A DNA stretch of 64,000 bases from Anoxybacteroides voinovskiense (GTDB taxonomy: Bacteria > Bacillota > Bacilli > Bacillales > Anoxybacillaceae). Positions 36,610 through 44,667 of the stretch are shown here, in pieces (position 1 is the first letter of the stretch; each line of letters starts with the position of its first letter). The stretch spans positions 1 to 64,000 of the forward strand of contig NZ_JACIDE010000007.1 of the NCBI RefSeq assembly GCF_014196205.1, in the 5' to 3' direction. The notes under the pieces were generated by a model. The model was given only the letters and a program-made list of their open reading frames with translations. It was not told the origin of the DNA and ran no database searches. A program made the position numbers and the translations under genes.

Positions 36610-36645
36610 GAAAAAAGCGATGGGAAGCCATCGCTTTTTATTTTA
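36610..36645. terminator. Bidirectional terminator between repeat copy B and midA
   Basis: Stem AAAGCGATGG / CCATCGCTTT with loop GAAG, A-run left and T-run right. It serves midA on the minus strand and yqgY on the plus strand. Confidence 0.88.
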
Positions 36646-37762
36646 AAAATTGCGGTTCTTTCCACATCGCATCCCAATCGACGTGTACGCCTTTTTGTTG
36701 AATCATCACGTGAAATGCCGAACTTATTCCTTCATCGATAATGAGCGAACGAATTGCTCGGTTGCGCCGGCTTTGTTCCGAAAACGGATTCGGGTCGTGA
36801 TGTGCCACTAAATAGTCAAGAATCCCCGCTGCTAGTAAAAAGCGGTCTTGGCGAATCGTATCCACCCATTCCCATCCTGCTTGTTCCCCATACAACCGAA
36901 GCGCATCCCACGGAATATGAGACGTAATGTCCATTTCCCCCGGATAGGCAAGCGGGTTGGCAATAAGTCGATGTTGGTAATAGCCGCGCAAACTTCCTTC
37001 ACGGCGTCCCGCTTGTTTCCACTCGTCGTCCGTATAGCCGTAATCAACGGTAAACATGACACATCGATCAAAAAATGACGCATGATCGAATAAAAACGCT
37101 TTCATCGCCAGCGGCACTTCTAGCCGTTGTCCCTCTAGTAGTTCTATCTTTCGTTCGCGCAAATACGCCAAAATCGCTTCGTTTTCAAGCGGCTGTTTTT
37201 CTTCTTGAAGCCGACCGTCTGTTACGGTCACAAATAGCTCATATAGCTCACCCCGTTCACGTGTAATAACGTGAACAGGTAGCGCATCGAAAAATTCGTT
37301 GCTAAAGACAATTCCAGAAAAGGAAGAACGTTGCTTACGAAAATCATCCAATCCTTCATAGGAAATGACATGCTGGTGAAAATCTGCGAGCGCCTGTTGT
37401 TGTTTTTTTCGTTGGTAAGGGCTTGTATCAACAATCATATACGTCAATTGTTCAAATGTCGCAGACGCTTGTTTCCATTCGGTTAACACGGCGCGAGCAA
37501 ACTTCCCGTCCCCTCCACCAAGTTCACAAATGCACGGAGGAATCTTTCCTGCCTCCACAAGCTTTATAAATAGCGAAGCGAACAATTTTCCGAACACGTC
37601 CGAAACATAGATGCTTGTGTAAAAGTCACCAGTACGGCCGATTTTGTCACGATCTTTCATATAATAGCCGTTTTTTTCGTCGTACAATGCAAGATTCATA
37701 TAATCAGCATATGAAATACGCTGGTTAGGTGACGACATAATCGCTTCGACGATAAAATTCAT
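36638..37762 (-). CDS. MidA/NDUFAF7-family SAM-dependent methyltransferase
   Basis: 374 aa, COG1565. N-terminal ISYADYMNLALYDEKNGYYM and GDFYTSIYVSDVFG are diagnostic; the SAM loop is ICELGGGDGKFARAVL near residue 85. The mitochondrial homologue methylates an arginine of complex I subunit NDUFS2; the bacterial substrate is unknown. AGAGGAGC precedes the ATG. It is downstream of yqgX and next to a candidate sRNA. Confidence 0.92.
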   Translation of the reverse strand: MNFIVEAIMSSPNQRISYADYMNLALYDEKNGYYMKDRDKIGRTGDFYTSIYVSDVFGKLFASLFIKLVEAGKIPPCICELGGGDGKFARAVLTEWKQASATFEQLTYMIVDTSPYQRKKQQQALADFHQHVISYEGLDDFRKQRSSFSGIVFSNEFFDALPVHVITRERGELYELFVTVTDGRLQEEKQPLENEAILAYLRERKIELLEGQRLEVPLAMKAFLFDHASFFDRCVMFTVDYGYTDDEWKQAGRREGSLRGYYQHRLIANPLAYPGEMDITSHIPWDALRLYGEQAGWEWVDTIRQDRFLLAAGILDYLVAHHDPNPFSEQSRRNRAIRSLIIDEGISSAFHVMIQQKGVHVDWDAMWKEPQFLK

Positions 37763-37793
37763 GTTTATTTGCTCCTCTTTTTGATTTTCACTA

Positions 37794-37822
37794 TTGACAT
37801 AGTAAAAATATTAATATATTGT
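37794..37822 (+). promoter_or_regulatory. Sigma A promoter of the candidate sRNA
   Basis: Perfect -35 TTGACA (37794-37799), 17-bp spacer, -10 TATTGT (37817-37822). No ORF follows; a strong terminator lies about 60 bp downstream. GTTAAG and CTTAAC form an inverted repeat over the -10 and start region. Confidence 0.65.
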
Positions 37823-37828
37823 TAAGAT

Positions 37829-37910
37829 AGTAGCTTAACTATATCCCCTCCCATTATTGAGGATAGAACATCCCCCAAAGCCCCTTCTCGATGGAGAAGG
37901 GTCTTTTTTT
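37829..37910 (+). ncRNA. Candidate C-rich small RNA
   Basis: An approximately 80-nt transcript is predicted between a sigma A promoter and a terminator, with no start codon and SD. Its middle can fold as CTA-TCC / GGATAG, exposing a C-rich loop (ATCCCCTCCCATTATT), followed by ATCCCCCAAAG and the terminator stem. Exposed C-rich single strands are how FsrA and RoxS/RsaE sRNAs pair with Shine-Dalgarno regions. It lies between yqgX and midA, opposite to both. Confidence 0.6.
37882..37910 (+). terminator. Terminator of the candidate sRNA
   Basis: Perfect 8-bp stem CCCTTCTC / GAGAAGGG with loop GATG and TCTTTTTTT. It functions only on the plus strand, where no protein gene precedes it. Confidence 0.85.
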
Positions 37911-37920
37911 ATGCAGGGAT

Positions 37921-38553
37921 TTAAAAGCCGTTTAAAAACGGGTTCGTATCCATTTCGCTAGCAAGCGTCGTTTCTCGTCCGTGCCCTGGCAATACAATTG
38001 TTTCTTCTGGCAATGCAAGCAAACGGTCATGGATACTTTCCATCAGCTGTTCATAATCTCCACCAGGCAAGTCGGTTCGGCCAATGCTTCCAGCAAACAA
38101 TACATCTCCTGAAAAGACCGCACCGATCGCTTCGCAATAGTACGATACGCTTCCCGGGGAATGCCCTGGCGTTTCGAGCAAATTAAACGTAAACGCTCCA
38201 ATCGCTAACGGCTTGTCTGTTTGTAAACATTGCGGGACGCAAGTTACCTTCACTTGTTTACCAATAAAGTAGGCGGAACCGTTTAAGAGCGGATCGGCTA
38301 GCCAATCAGTTTCTTTCGCATGAATGTATACCGGCAGTTCCCACTTAGCCAGCACGTCGTTAATGGCGCCGATATGGTCAAAATGGGCATGGGTTAATAA
38401 AATCGCTAACGGCGTATAGCCTTTTTCTTCGATGTAATGAACAAGCTTTGCCCCTTCACTTCCTGGGTCAAAAATGACGCACGTTCGGTCATCTGCATGC
38501 AAAATATATGCGTTTGTTTGCAGCGGCCCGAGCGGAATACGCTCCCACTTCAT
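37921..38553 (-). CDS. yqgX: Metallo-beta-lactamase fold hydrolase YqgX
   Basis: 210 aa, glyoxalase II-like. Metal site THAHFDHIG near residue 57, plus DPGSEG, TPGHSPGSVSYY, GDVLFAGSIGRTDLPGGD and LPGHGRETT. The last of three ATGs (38553, MKWERIPLGP) has the best distance from GGAGG and matches the B. subtilis N-terminus. A hydroxyacylglutathione- or bacillithiol-type thioester hydrolase is likely; substrate not certain. Confidence 0.92.
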   Translation of the reverse strand: MKWERIPLGPLQTNAYILHADDRTCVIFDPGSEGAKLVHYIEEKGYTPLAILLTHAHFDHIGAINDVLAKWELPVYIHAKETDWLADPLLNGSAYFIGKQVKVTCVPQCLQTDKPLAIGAFTFNLLETPGHSPGSVSYYCEAIGAVFSGDVLFAGSIGRTDLPGGDYEQLMESIHDRLLALPEETIVLPGHGRETTLASEMDTNPFLNGF

Positions 38554-38705
38554 CATCATCCCTCCATCGCCTTCATTTTCCTTCAAAAGGCAGCTCGTGA
38601 TTACTTTTCGTAGTTTTTTTGACGCTACCCACTTCTTTCTATCCATCATTTTACGCTATCGATTGTTTTGTTACAATGAAAGAAAACGAAAAGAAGGGAT
38701 ATTCG

Positions 38706-39119
38706 GTGAAAAAAAGATATGCGCTCGCTTCGGTTACTTCCGTCGAACCACATATAGTCACTGACCGCGATGAAGACTGGGTAATCGTTTCGGAACTTCC
38801 AGACGATGTTCACGACTATGAAACACTAATTGAACTCGATACCCCAACCGTCACGCCAATTTTTCTTGATTACGGATTCACCACTTTTAGCGGACGTGTT
38901 TACGTTTATGAATCCGTTGTCACCGCGTTTACCATCGTTGCAGGCGAAAGTATCGAAATCGACATGTTTTTGCTTCAGCTAGAAGAATATATCGTTGCTA
39001 GCGAACAAACGATATACTATATCGCCAAGCATCAACAACCGCTGCTTGAAAAAATAGCGGCCACCTACGGCGTGTCGATTCATATTTTCGACCTCGACAA
39101 ATGTGGAAAAAACGATTAA
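38706..39119 (+). CDS. Uncharacterised soluble protein
   Basis: 137 aa from GTG at 38706, chosen because AAGAAGGG lies 6 nt upstream; an ATG at 38676 lacks a ribosome-binding site. The protein is acidic, with no membrane segment, and has a Tyr/Glu-rich middle (FSGRVYVYESVVTAF). I do not recognise a family. It is divergent from yqgX and 45 bp before yqgW, with which it may be co-transcribed. Confidence 0.75.
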   Translation: MKKRYALASVTSVEPHIVTDRDEDWVIVSELPDDVHDYETLIELDTPTVTPIFLDYGFTTFSGRVYVYESVVTAFTIVAGESIEIDMFLLQLEEYIVASEQTIYYIAKHQQPLLEKIAATYGVSIHIFDLDKCGKND

Positions 39120-39164
39120 AATGTAAAGAGATTATTGTACATATGGTAAAAGGGGGGTAGTGGC

Positions 39165-39341
39165 ATGGGTTTAGTCATTATTTTTGCGTTAGTATCATTG
39201 TTAGCGCTTTACGGCATCGTCCGCTCGCTTCGTGAGAAAAATATACTTGCTTTATTGTTCGGTCTAGGAACAGCAGCTGTCTTCGGCTGGTTCACCATAA
39301 TGACGGTGCTTCACCACGGATTTCCAACAGGAACGCACTAA
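39165..39341 (+). CDS. yqgW: YqgW family DUF2759 membrane protein
   Basis: 58 aa: MGLVIIFALVSLLALYG, then SLREKNILALLFGLGTA and a short polar end. Two membrane segments. AAAGGGGGG precedes the ATG. It matches B. subtilis YqgW (DUF2759) by position next to yqgV and yqgX and by topology. Confidence 0.88.
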   Translation: MGLVIIFALVSLLALYGIVRSLREKNILALLFGLGTAAVFGWFTIMTVLHHGFPTGTH

Positions 39342-39370
39342 AAACAAGAGGCTGTTACGCCTCTTGTTTT
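39341..39370. terminator. Bidirectional terminator between yqgW and yqgV
   Basis: Stem AAAACAAGAGG / CCTCTTGTTTT between convergent genes. Confidence 0.9.
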
Positions 39371-39669
39371 CGTTTTGCTTCCACGCTTTTCACTTTATCC
39401 TCCATGCGTTGTTTTTTATCGCGACGGTCATCGATGCGAATATTTGTCGCGACTCGCTGCACCCCTTTCGCAAACGGCACTTCGTGAATCGCTTGAATAA
39501 CTTCAAACAGCACCGGAAGTTCTCCTTCAATAATCGTATTCATCGGGGTCAACATAAACTCAATTTTTCCATCATATGTTTCCAACACGTTATGAATTTC
39601 CGCGACATAGTCGCTGACGCTTGGGCCTTCTGTCCCAATGGGAATAACCGTAACATCGACAATAGCCAT
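39355..39669 (-). CDS. yqgV: MTH1187 family thiamine-binding protein YqgV
   Basis: 104 aa with the ferredoxin-like fold of MTH1187/YkoF-type proteins. Typical strings: VTVIPIGTEGPSVSDYVAEI, FMLTPMNTIIEGEL and RVATNIRIDDRRDKKQ. Such proteins bind thiamine or its precursor. It is 15 bp downstream of the M14 peptidase gene. Confidence 0.9.
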   Translation of the reverse strand: MAIVDVTVIPIGTEGPSVSDYVAEIHNVLETYDGKIEFMLTPMNTIIEGELPVLFEVIQAIHEVPFAKGVQRVATNIRIDDRRDKKQRMEDKVKSVEAKRKQEA

Positions 39670-39684
39670 CGAAATTCTCCTTTC

Positions 39685-40836
39685 TCAACAAACGGCTAAT
39701 AAAGCAAACAACATGTTGCGACTTGCTTCGTAAATCGCGTCAAACTGTGCAAGCGGCAGCGGGTTCACCCCTTCCCCTAGCTCAATCGTATAGCCAGGAC
39801 GTTGCCATTTCTGAATAAACCAATCGCGGTAGCCGGCATGGCTATCGATATAACGAACGGCTTGATACCCACTTACCTTTGCCAATTCGTCCACAATCCG
39901 TTCTGCTTCTTTCGGTTCACATCCTTCATAGCCCCAATAAATTTCTTTTCCTTGCGTATGAAATGCCACGACGATAGCAAAATCGCTCTCTTCTGTTAGC
40001 CTCGCCATCGCCTTCGTTTCTGGCTCTGTCAATGGGGCAACCCCAGGGAAATCACGTGGGGCAGGCGCCTTCGGAATTTTGCGCATTTGTTCTATCTCCC
40101 ATTTTGCCGGAAATTGATTGTTTAAGTCCACGCCACAAATATTCGCCTTCCATTGGGAAAAATCAGAACTTCCATCATTTATTTGAAGAACGTTGCTTCG
40201 ATACGGCTCTATCTCCGGCGGCCCATTTAGCACTAAATTCACGCCGTCTGGGTTAACCATCGGAACAATTGATAACGTCACTTTTTGATAGTAGTCAAGC
40301 ATCGACGCATCATTCGTTAAGCGCAACACATACTCATTCACAAACGCCATCACTACTGCGGTTGTAATCCATTCGTTCGCATGAAATGAGGCGTTTACAT
40401 GAATTTTTTTCCGTCCACGCCCGATGGAAAGTTCAATGAGCGGCTGGCCAAGTACGCTCGTTCCAATCGTTCGTTGGCGAATGAATGGATAATACGTACA
40501 TAAGTCATCCATATCTTGCTTCATCGTCGAAAAATCGTAAGGCTGCTTGCCATTCACAATCGACGTTTCTAAGCGACGCGGCAGCCGTAATAACAGCCGG
40601 TCTTCATTCATTCGCTCCAGCGCTTCCACCGAAAGCGAAAGCGACTGTGCCATTTGTTCGAGCGTATCCGTTGTTTGGCTATGGTACGTCACGACATCAA
40701 ATCCTGGGATGCGAACAACCTCTCCGTCGTGTAATTCATGGGAAAGATGCGGGTTCGCATCTTGCAGTAAGGCTATTGGAACCGAAAACCAACGGCTATA
40801 TAACTCCCACGTGTCTCCTTTACGCGCATAAATCAT
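39685..40836 (-). CDS. yqgT: LysM-containing M14 peptidase (gamma-D-glutamyl-L-diamino acid endopeptidase I type)
   Basis: 383 aa. Two LysM-like repeats at about residues 1-45 and 50-95 bind peptidoglycan. The zinc carboxypeptidase domain has the H-x-x-E ligands in NASFHANEW, the third His in AFHTQG, and the catalytic Glu in YTIELGEG. No signal peptide from the ATG at 40836 (SD AAAGGGGGCG), consistent with the mother-cell or cytoplasmic forms. It likely trims cell-wall peptides, as in sporulation and recycling. Confidence 0.92.
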   Translation of the reverse strand: MIYARKGDTWELYSRWFSVPIALLQDANPHLSHELHDGEVVRIPGFDVVTYHSQTTDTLEQMAQSLSLSVEALERMNEDRLLLRLPRRLETSIVNGKQPYDFSTMKQDMDDLCTYYPFIRQRTIGTSVLGQPLIELSIGRGRKKIHVNASFHANEWITTAVVMAFVNEYVLRLTNDASMLDYYQKVTLSIVPMVNPDGVNLVLNGPPEIEPYRSNVLQINDGSSDFSQWKANICGVDLNNQFPAKWEIEQMRKIPKAPAPRDFPGVAPLTEPETKAMARLTEESDFAIVVAFHTQGKEIYWGYEGCEPKEAERIVDELAKVSGYQAVRYIDSHAGYRDWFIQKWQRPGYTIELGEGVNPLPLAQFDAIYEASRNMLFALLAVC

Positions 40837-40910
40837 CGTATCGCCCCCTTTTTTCCAACATATGAACAAATGAAGAAAAAATGTGCACAAAACAAGGGGG
40901 CAGCCCTGCT

Positions 40911-41870
40911 TTACTCTCCAAACGCTTCTTTCGCCAACCAAGCGCCGCCGATAACACCAGCATCGTTACCGAGCGTAGCGATCACGATTTCCGCGCTTTC
41001 CGCCACGCGTGGAAAAGCAAACTGTTGAAAATATTTCGTCACTCGCTCTGCAAGCCAATCGCCAGCTTTCGACACACCACCGCCGATAACGATTTTCTCT
41101 GGATTTACTACATTTGCAGCATTCGCTAATGCTAATCCTAGATGAAAGAAGACATCTTCCGTCACTTCAAGCGCTAAACGATCGTTTTCTTTTGCTGCAT
41201 CAAGCACGTCTTTTGCTGTAATCGTTCCCAGATTTCGTAACGAACTGTCCATATGGCTAGTAGCAAGCTTTTCGTTTGCTAGCCGAACGATTCCTGTTGC
41301 CGAAGCGATCGTTTCAAGGCAGCCCGTTTTTCCGCAGTTGCATCGCGCCCCGCCAGTTGGGACAGAAGTAATGTGCCCGATTTCTCCGGCTGCCCCGTTC
41401 GCTCCACGAACGATTTGTCCATTGGCAATTACTCCTCCACCAACACCTGTCCCGAGCGTCACGCAAATTAAGTTTTTCGCACCGCTTCCGGCTCCTTTCC
41501 ACATCTCGCCAATTGCCGCAATATTCGCATCGTTGTCTACTGCCGCTGAAAGCGACGTTTCTACTTCCAGTACATTTTTTAACGGATAGTTTTTCCAGCC
41601 TAAATTGACCGCTTCATAAATCACTCCGGTATCCCCATCGACTGGTCCAGGCGCCCCCATACCGATGCCGATGAGCTTTTCTTTTGTTTGTCCGTGTTCC
41701 TCTAGCTTTTGATCGATTGATTTCGCGATATCGGTTACAATATATTTTCCTTGTTCGTTAAGATTCGTCGGAATTTCCCATTTGTCAATTAATTCCCCGT
41801 ATACGCTGACAAATGCCATTTTAATCGTCGTCCCGCCTAAATCGACACCTACTAACCATTTTTCTGCCAT
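40911..41870 (-). CDS. glcK: ROK family glucokinase
   Basis: 319 aa. The ATP-binding N-terminus [14 protein letters not shown] and the ROK zinc motif [10 protein letters not shown] near residue 178, with GEIGHI for catalysis, are intact. Phosphorylates free glucose. Its ATG overlaps the yqgQ stop by one base. Order yqgQ-glcK matches B. subtilis. Confidence 0.96.
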   Translation of the reverse strand: MAEKWLVGVDLGGTTIKMAFVSVYGELIDKWEIPTNLNEQGKYIVTDIAKSIDQKLEEHGQTKEKLIGIGMGAPGPVDGDTGVIYEAVNLGWKNYPLKNVLEVETSLSAAVDNDANIAAIGEMWKGAGSGAKNLICVTLGTGVGGGVIANGQIVRGANGAAGEIGHITSVPTGGARCNCGKTGCLETIASATGIVRLANEKLATSHMDSSLRNLGTITAKDVLDAAKENDRLALEVTEDVFFHLGLALANAANVVNPEKIVIGGGVSKAGDWLAERVTKYFQQFAFPRVAESAEIVIATLGNDAGVIGGAWLAKEAFGE

Positions 41871-42088
41871 TATCTCTCATCCTTTTTCATTCGTTTTTCG
41901 CGTTCTAATTGCGCTTCATGTCTGACAATCAAAAGCGCCATTTGATAGTCTTTCCCATCGATTAATTGCGATTGGTACAGCTCTTTTAACTCTTCTTCCA
42001 TCAGTTCTAAGTCGGCTAATCGATCCCCTACATAAATAATCGTGCCATATTGTTTCAACAACTGCTGCACATCGTATACGCTTTCCAT
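41870..42088 (-). CDS. yqgQ: YqgQ family DUF910 protein
   Basis: 72 aa, mostly helical ([19 protein letters not shown], then [13 protein letters not shown]), the YqgQ/DUF910 signature. It is translationally coupled to glcK. Binding of single-stranded nucleic acid has been suggested for the family; the role is unclear. Confidence 0.93.
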   Translation of the reverse strand: MESVYDVQQLLKQYGTIIYVGDRLADLELMEEELKELYQSQLIDGKDYQMALLIVRHEAQLEREKRMKKDER

Positions 42089-42182
42089 TTTTTCACCTAC
42101 CGCCTTTTTTCTCCACTATAAATGTATAAAGAAACAACAAGCACCGTCAAGGAAAGAACGACAACTGACGGGAAAATGTCAT

Positions 42183-42217
42183 AAAAAAACGCTTACCTCG
42201 CTAGCGAGATAAGCGTT
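42183..42217 (-). terminator. Terminator after the germination gene
   Basis: Near-perfect stem AACGCTTA-CTCG / CGAG-TAAGCGTT around CTAG, with seven Ts on the minus strand, directly at the stop codon. Confidence 0.9.
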
Positions 42218-43673
42218 ACCTGTCGGGGTCGCGCGGATGCAACACGGTTGGTCGACGATTTTTGAGCGGAATAGGAGAACGAATGAACACATCGCGCATC
42301 GCTCGGTACGAAAACGGAATAAACGGCCATAAATACGGGACGTTGAACGATTTCATGCTCGCAAGCATAATGATCCATAGCGTTATGCCGAGAAGGTAAC
42401 CGTATAGGCCAAACATGGCAGAAGCAATTAATAAACCAAGCCGAACGAGCCGATTCGCTAGCCCTAATTCATAGCTCGGCGTTGCAAATATGCCAATCGT
42501 CGCGATCGAAAAATAAAGGATGACTTCGTTAGAAAAAATACCAACTTCCACCGCAATGCCGCCAATCATTAATGCCGCGACAAGCCCAAGCGCTGTCGCT
42601 AACGACGAAGGGGTGTGAATCGCTGCCATTCGCAACATATCAATCCCTACTTCAATCATCAAAAGCTGCGCAAACAGCGGGAGCGCCCCTTCGCTTGCTT
42701 TTCCAACAAACGAAAGCGCCGCTGGCAGCTGTACTTTCTCGGTCATCATCAAATACCAAAGCGGCAATAAAAAAATCGACGCCCACACAGCTAAAAAGCG
42801 AACAAACCGTAAATATGCCCCGACGATTGGTTTATTGCGATACTCTTCGGCGTGCTGCAAATGGTGCCAAAACGTCGCCGGCAAAATTAATACACTCGGT
42901 GAGCCGTCCACGATAACAAGAATATGTCCTTCATATAAATGAGCCGCCGCTGTATCAGGGCGTTCGGTGTAGCGAACGACCGGATATGGATTCCAATGTC
43001 GTCCCGAAATAAATTCTTCTACCGTTTTTTCCCCCATCGGTAATCCGTCGGTGTCAATTTTCGCAATCGCTTCTTTAATATTCTTCACGATCATCGGATC
43101 AGCAATGTCTTCAATGTAACATACGCAAATATCCGTTTTTGACCGTCGCCCGACTTGCATATATTCCATCCGCAACGTTCGGTCGCGAACCCGCCGCCTC
43201 GTCAGCACTGTATTAAAAACGATCGTTTCTACAAACCCGTCCCTTGCCCCACGAACGACCCTCTCCATATCCGGCTCTTGCGGACCACGCACAGGATATG
43301 TGCGCGCATCAATTAAAATCGCATAGCTCACCCCATCGACGAGTAACGCCGTCGGTCCCGCCAACACCCCATCGACTACGCGGTTCAAATCGTCGGTTTT
43401 TTCTAACTCGACATACGGAATATATGTTTTTAACAATTTTTCAAGCGGATTGTCACGCAACTTTTCTTCACTTAAAATCGCAAAAAATTGCATAATGTAA
43501 TGCAAAATATCGTCTTTTACAAATCCATCAATCATAAAAAAAGCCATTTCCCGCCCTGCATATTCGACATCTAAATGAAGGACGTCAAAACTTTTGCCGA
43601 CCCCAAGCCTTTCCCGTAAATACGCGACATTTTCCGCTAGCACGGCTGAAACCGCTCGCTTTTCTTGCTTCAT
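42216..43673 (-). CDS. GerA/SpoVAF family spore germination protein
   Basis: 485 aa. Large N-terminal soluble region (residues 1-300) with the GerA two-subdomain pattern (VDGVLAGPTALLVDGV, GPQEPDMERVVRGARDGFVE). About four to five membrane segments follow from residue 300, then a Pro-rich basic tail (RRPTVLHPRDPDR). The sequence is closest to SpoVAF among germinant receptor A subunits. It stands alone: no B/C subunits or spoVA genes adjoin. Confidence 0.9.
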   Translation of the reverse strand: MKQEKRAVSAVLAENVAYLRERLGVGKSFDVLHLDVEYAGREMAFFMIDGFVKDDILHYIMQFFAILSEEKLRDNPLEKLLKTYIPYVELEKTDDLNRVVDGVLAGPTALLVDGVSYAILIDARTYPVRGPQEPDMERVVRGARDGFVETIVFNTVLTRRRVRDRTLRMEYMQVGRRSKTDICVCYIEDIADPMIVKNIKEAIAKIDTDGLPMGEKTVEEFISGRHWNPYPVVRYTERPDTAAAHLYEGHILVIVDGSPSVLILPATFWHHLQHAEEYRNKPIVGAYLRFVRFLAVWASIFLLPLWYLMMTEKVQLPAALSFVGKASEGALPLFAQLLMIEVGIDMLRMAAIHTPSSLATALGLVAALMIGGIAVEVGIFSNEVILYFSIATIGIFATPSYELGLANRLVRLGLLIASAMFGLYGYLLGITLWIIMLASMKSFNVPYLWPFIPFSYRAMRDVFIRSPIPLKNRRPTVLHPRDPDR

Positions 43674-43791
43674 GTTTCCACCTGCCCATCATTTACCTTC
43701 CATCATGGACAAATTGCAAGAAGTTCATACATATTTTCCAATAAAGCTGCATACATTGGTGAAAAACTTGTCCGCATAGAGGGAGGAAACA

Positions 43792-44664
43792 ATGAAACGA
43801 ACATTCCAGCTGCTCGCGTTATGTATCGCGTTTTTGCTTACTTTGTATACATTCCCTTTCACTCTAGAGAAGCCGACAAAAGAAACAATTATTTTTTTTC
43901 CGCTTGACCGAACAGCAGCGTTTATTCAAGCAACAACGGCATTGCAAGCACAGCCAGAAAAGCCACGCAGTTCCTACTCGCTTCTTTGGAAAGTTTCTTC
44001 TTCGCTGAATGAAACCGCCTACTTGCGCCAAGACATTTCGCTTTTGTTTGCGGATGGTCGTTTAGTCGGAACGCTATCCAAATGGAAAGAAAACAGTCAG
44101 GCGTTGCTTCAAGAAAACAACATAAAGCAAACGGACAGCCACTTTTTCCAAGCGATTTCGTTTCACTACGGTGAACTACATCGAGGGCAAACGTTTACGA
44201 GCGCACAAAAAATGAGCGGGGATTATTTATATGTCGTCGCTTCTTCGTACGAACCGTTTACTTCCTTTCGCCGTGGAAAAACAGCCGCCGAAAAAGAATG
44301 GCAGCGCGTACTTACAAAAGCAACGACCGATTTTCTTCAGTACAATGCAAAAACGATGCTCGACCATTTAGGAATCCACACTGAAAATTACTACCATTTT
44401 TATTTGCCGGAATTGCTCCTCTATAACGAGCAGCCATTCCCAGGGGTGTCCCAAGCAAAAACAAAAAAAATTATTGGGAACCTTTGGGAAGGATTGTATA
44501 AAAACTATTTTCTTGGCGTGAAACAAAATGACGGAACGGTCGTTTCACCAATTGGTAGCACCATTCCGCTTCTTCTCATCAGCAAAGACTATTCTCATTT
44601 ACTCGTCCTAACAAAAATGAAAAACGGGGAAACGGTGCAGCTTATGCAGCAAATTTCCCCATAA
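43792..44664 (+). CDS. Uncharacterised exported protein
   Basis: 290 aa. N-terminal signal or anchor (KRTFQLLALCIAFLLTLYTF) without lipobox, then a soluble domain containing YHFYLPELLLYNEQPFP and PIGSTIPLLLISKDYSHLLVL. GGGAGG lies upstream. I do not recognise the family. It is divergent from the germination gene and convergent with the rhomboid gene. Confidence 0.8.
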   Translation: MKRTFQLLALCIAFLLTLYTFPFTLEKPTKETIIFFPLDRTAAFIQATTALQAQPEKPRSSYSLLWKVSSSLNETAYLRQDISLLFADGRLVGTLSKWKENSQALLQENNIKQTDSHFFQAISFHYGELHRGQTFTSAQKMSGDYLYVVASSYEPFTSFRRGKTAAEKEWQRVLTKATTDFLQYNAKTMLDHLGIHTENYYHFYLPELLLYNEQPFPGVSQAKTKKIIGNLWEGLYKNYFLGVKQNDGTVVSPIGSTIPLLLISKDYSHLLVLTKMKNGETVQLMQQISP

Positions 44665-44667
44665 CCT

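Noticed and set aside
37882-37910. The plus-strand terminator as a yqgX or midA terminator
   Set aside because: Both genes are on the minus strand; in that direction the hairpin is preceded, not followed, by the homopolymer run, so it cannot terminate them.
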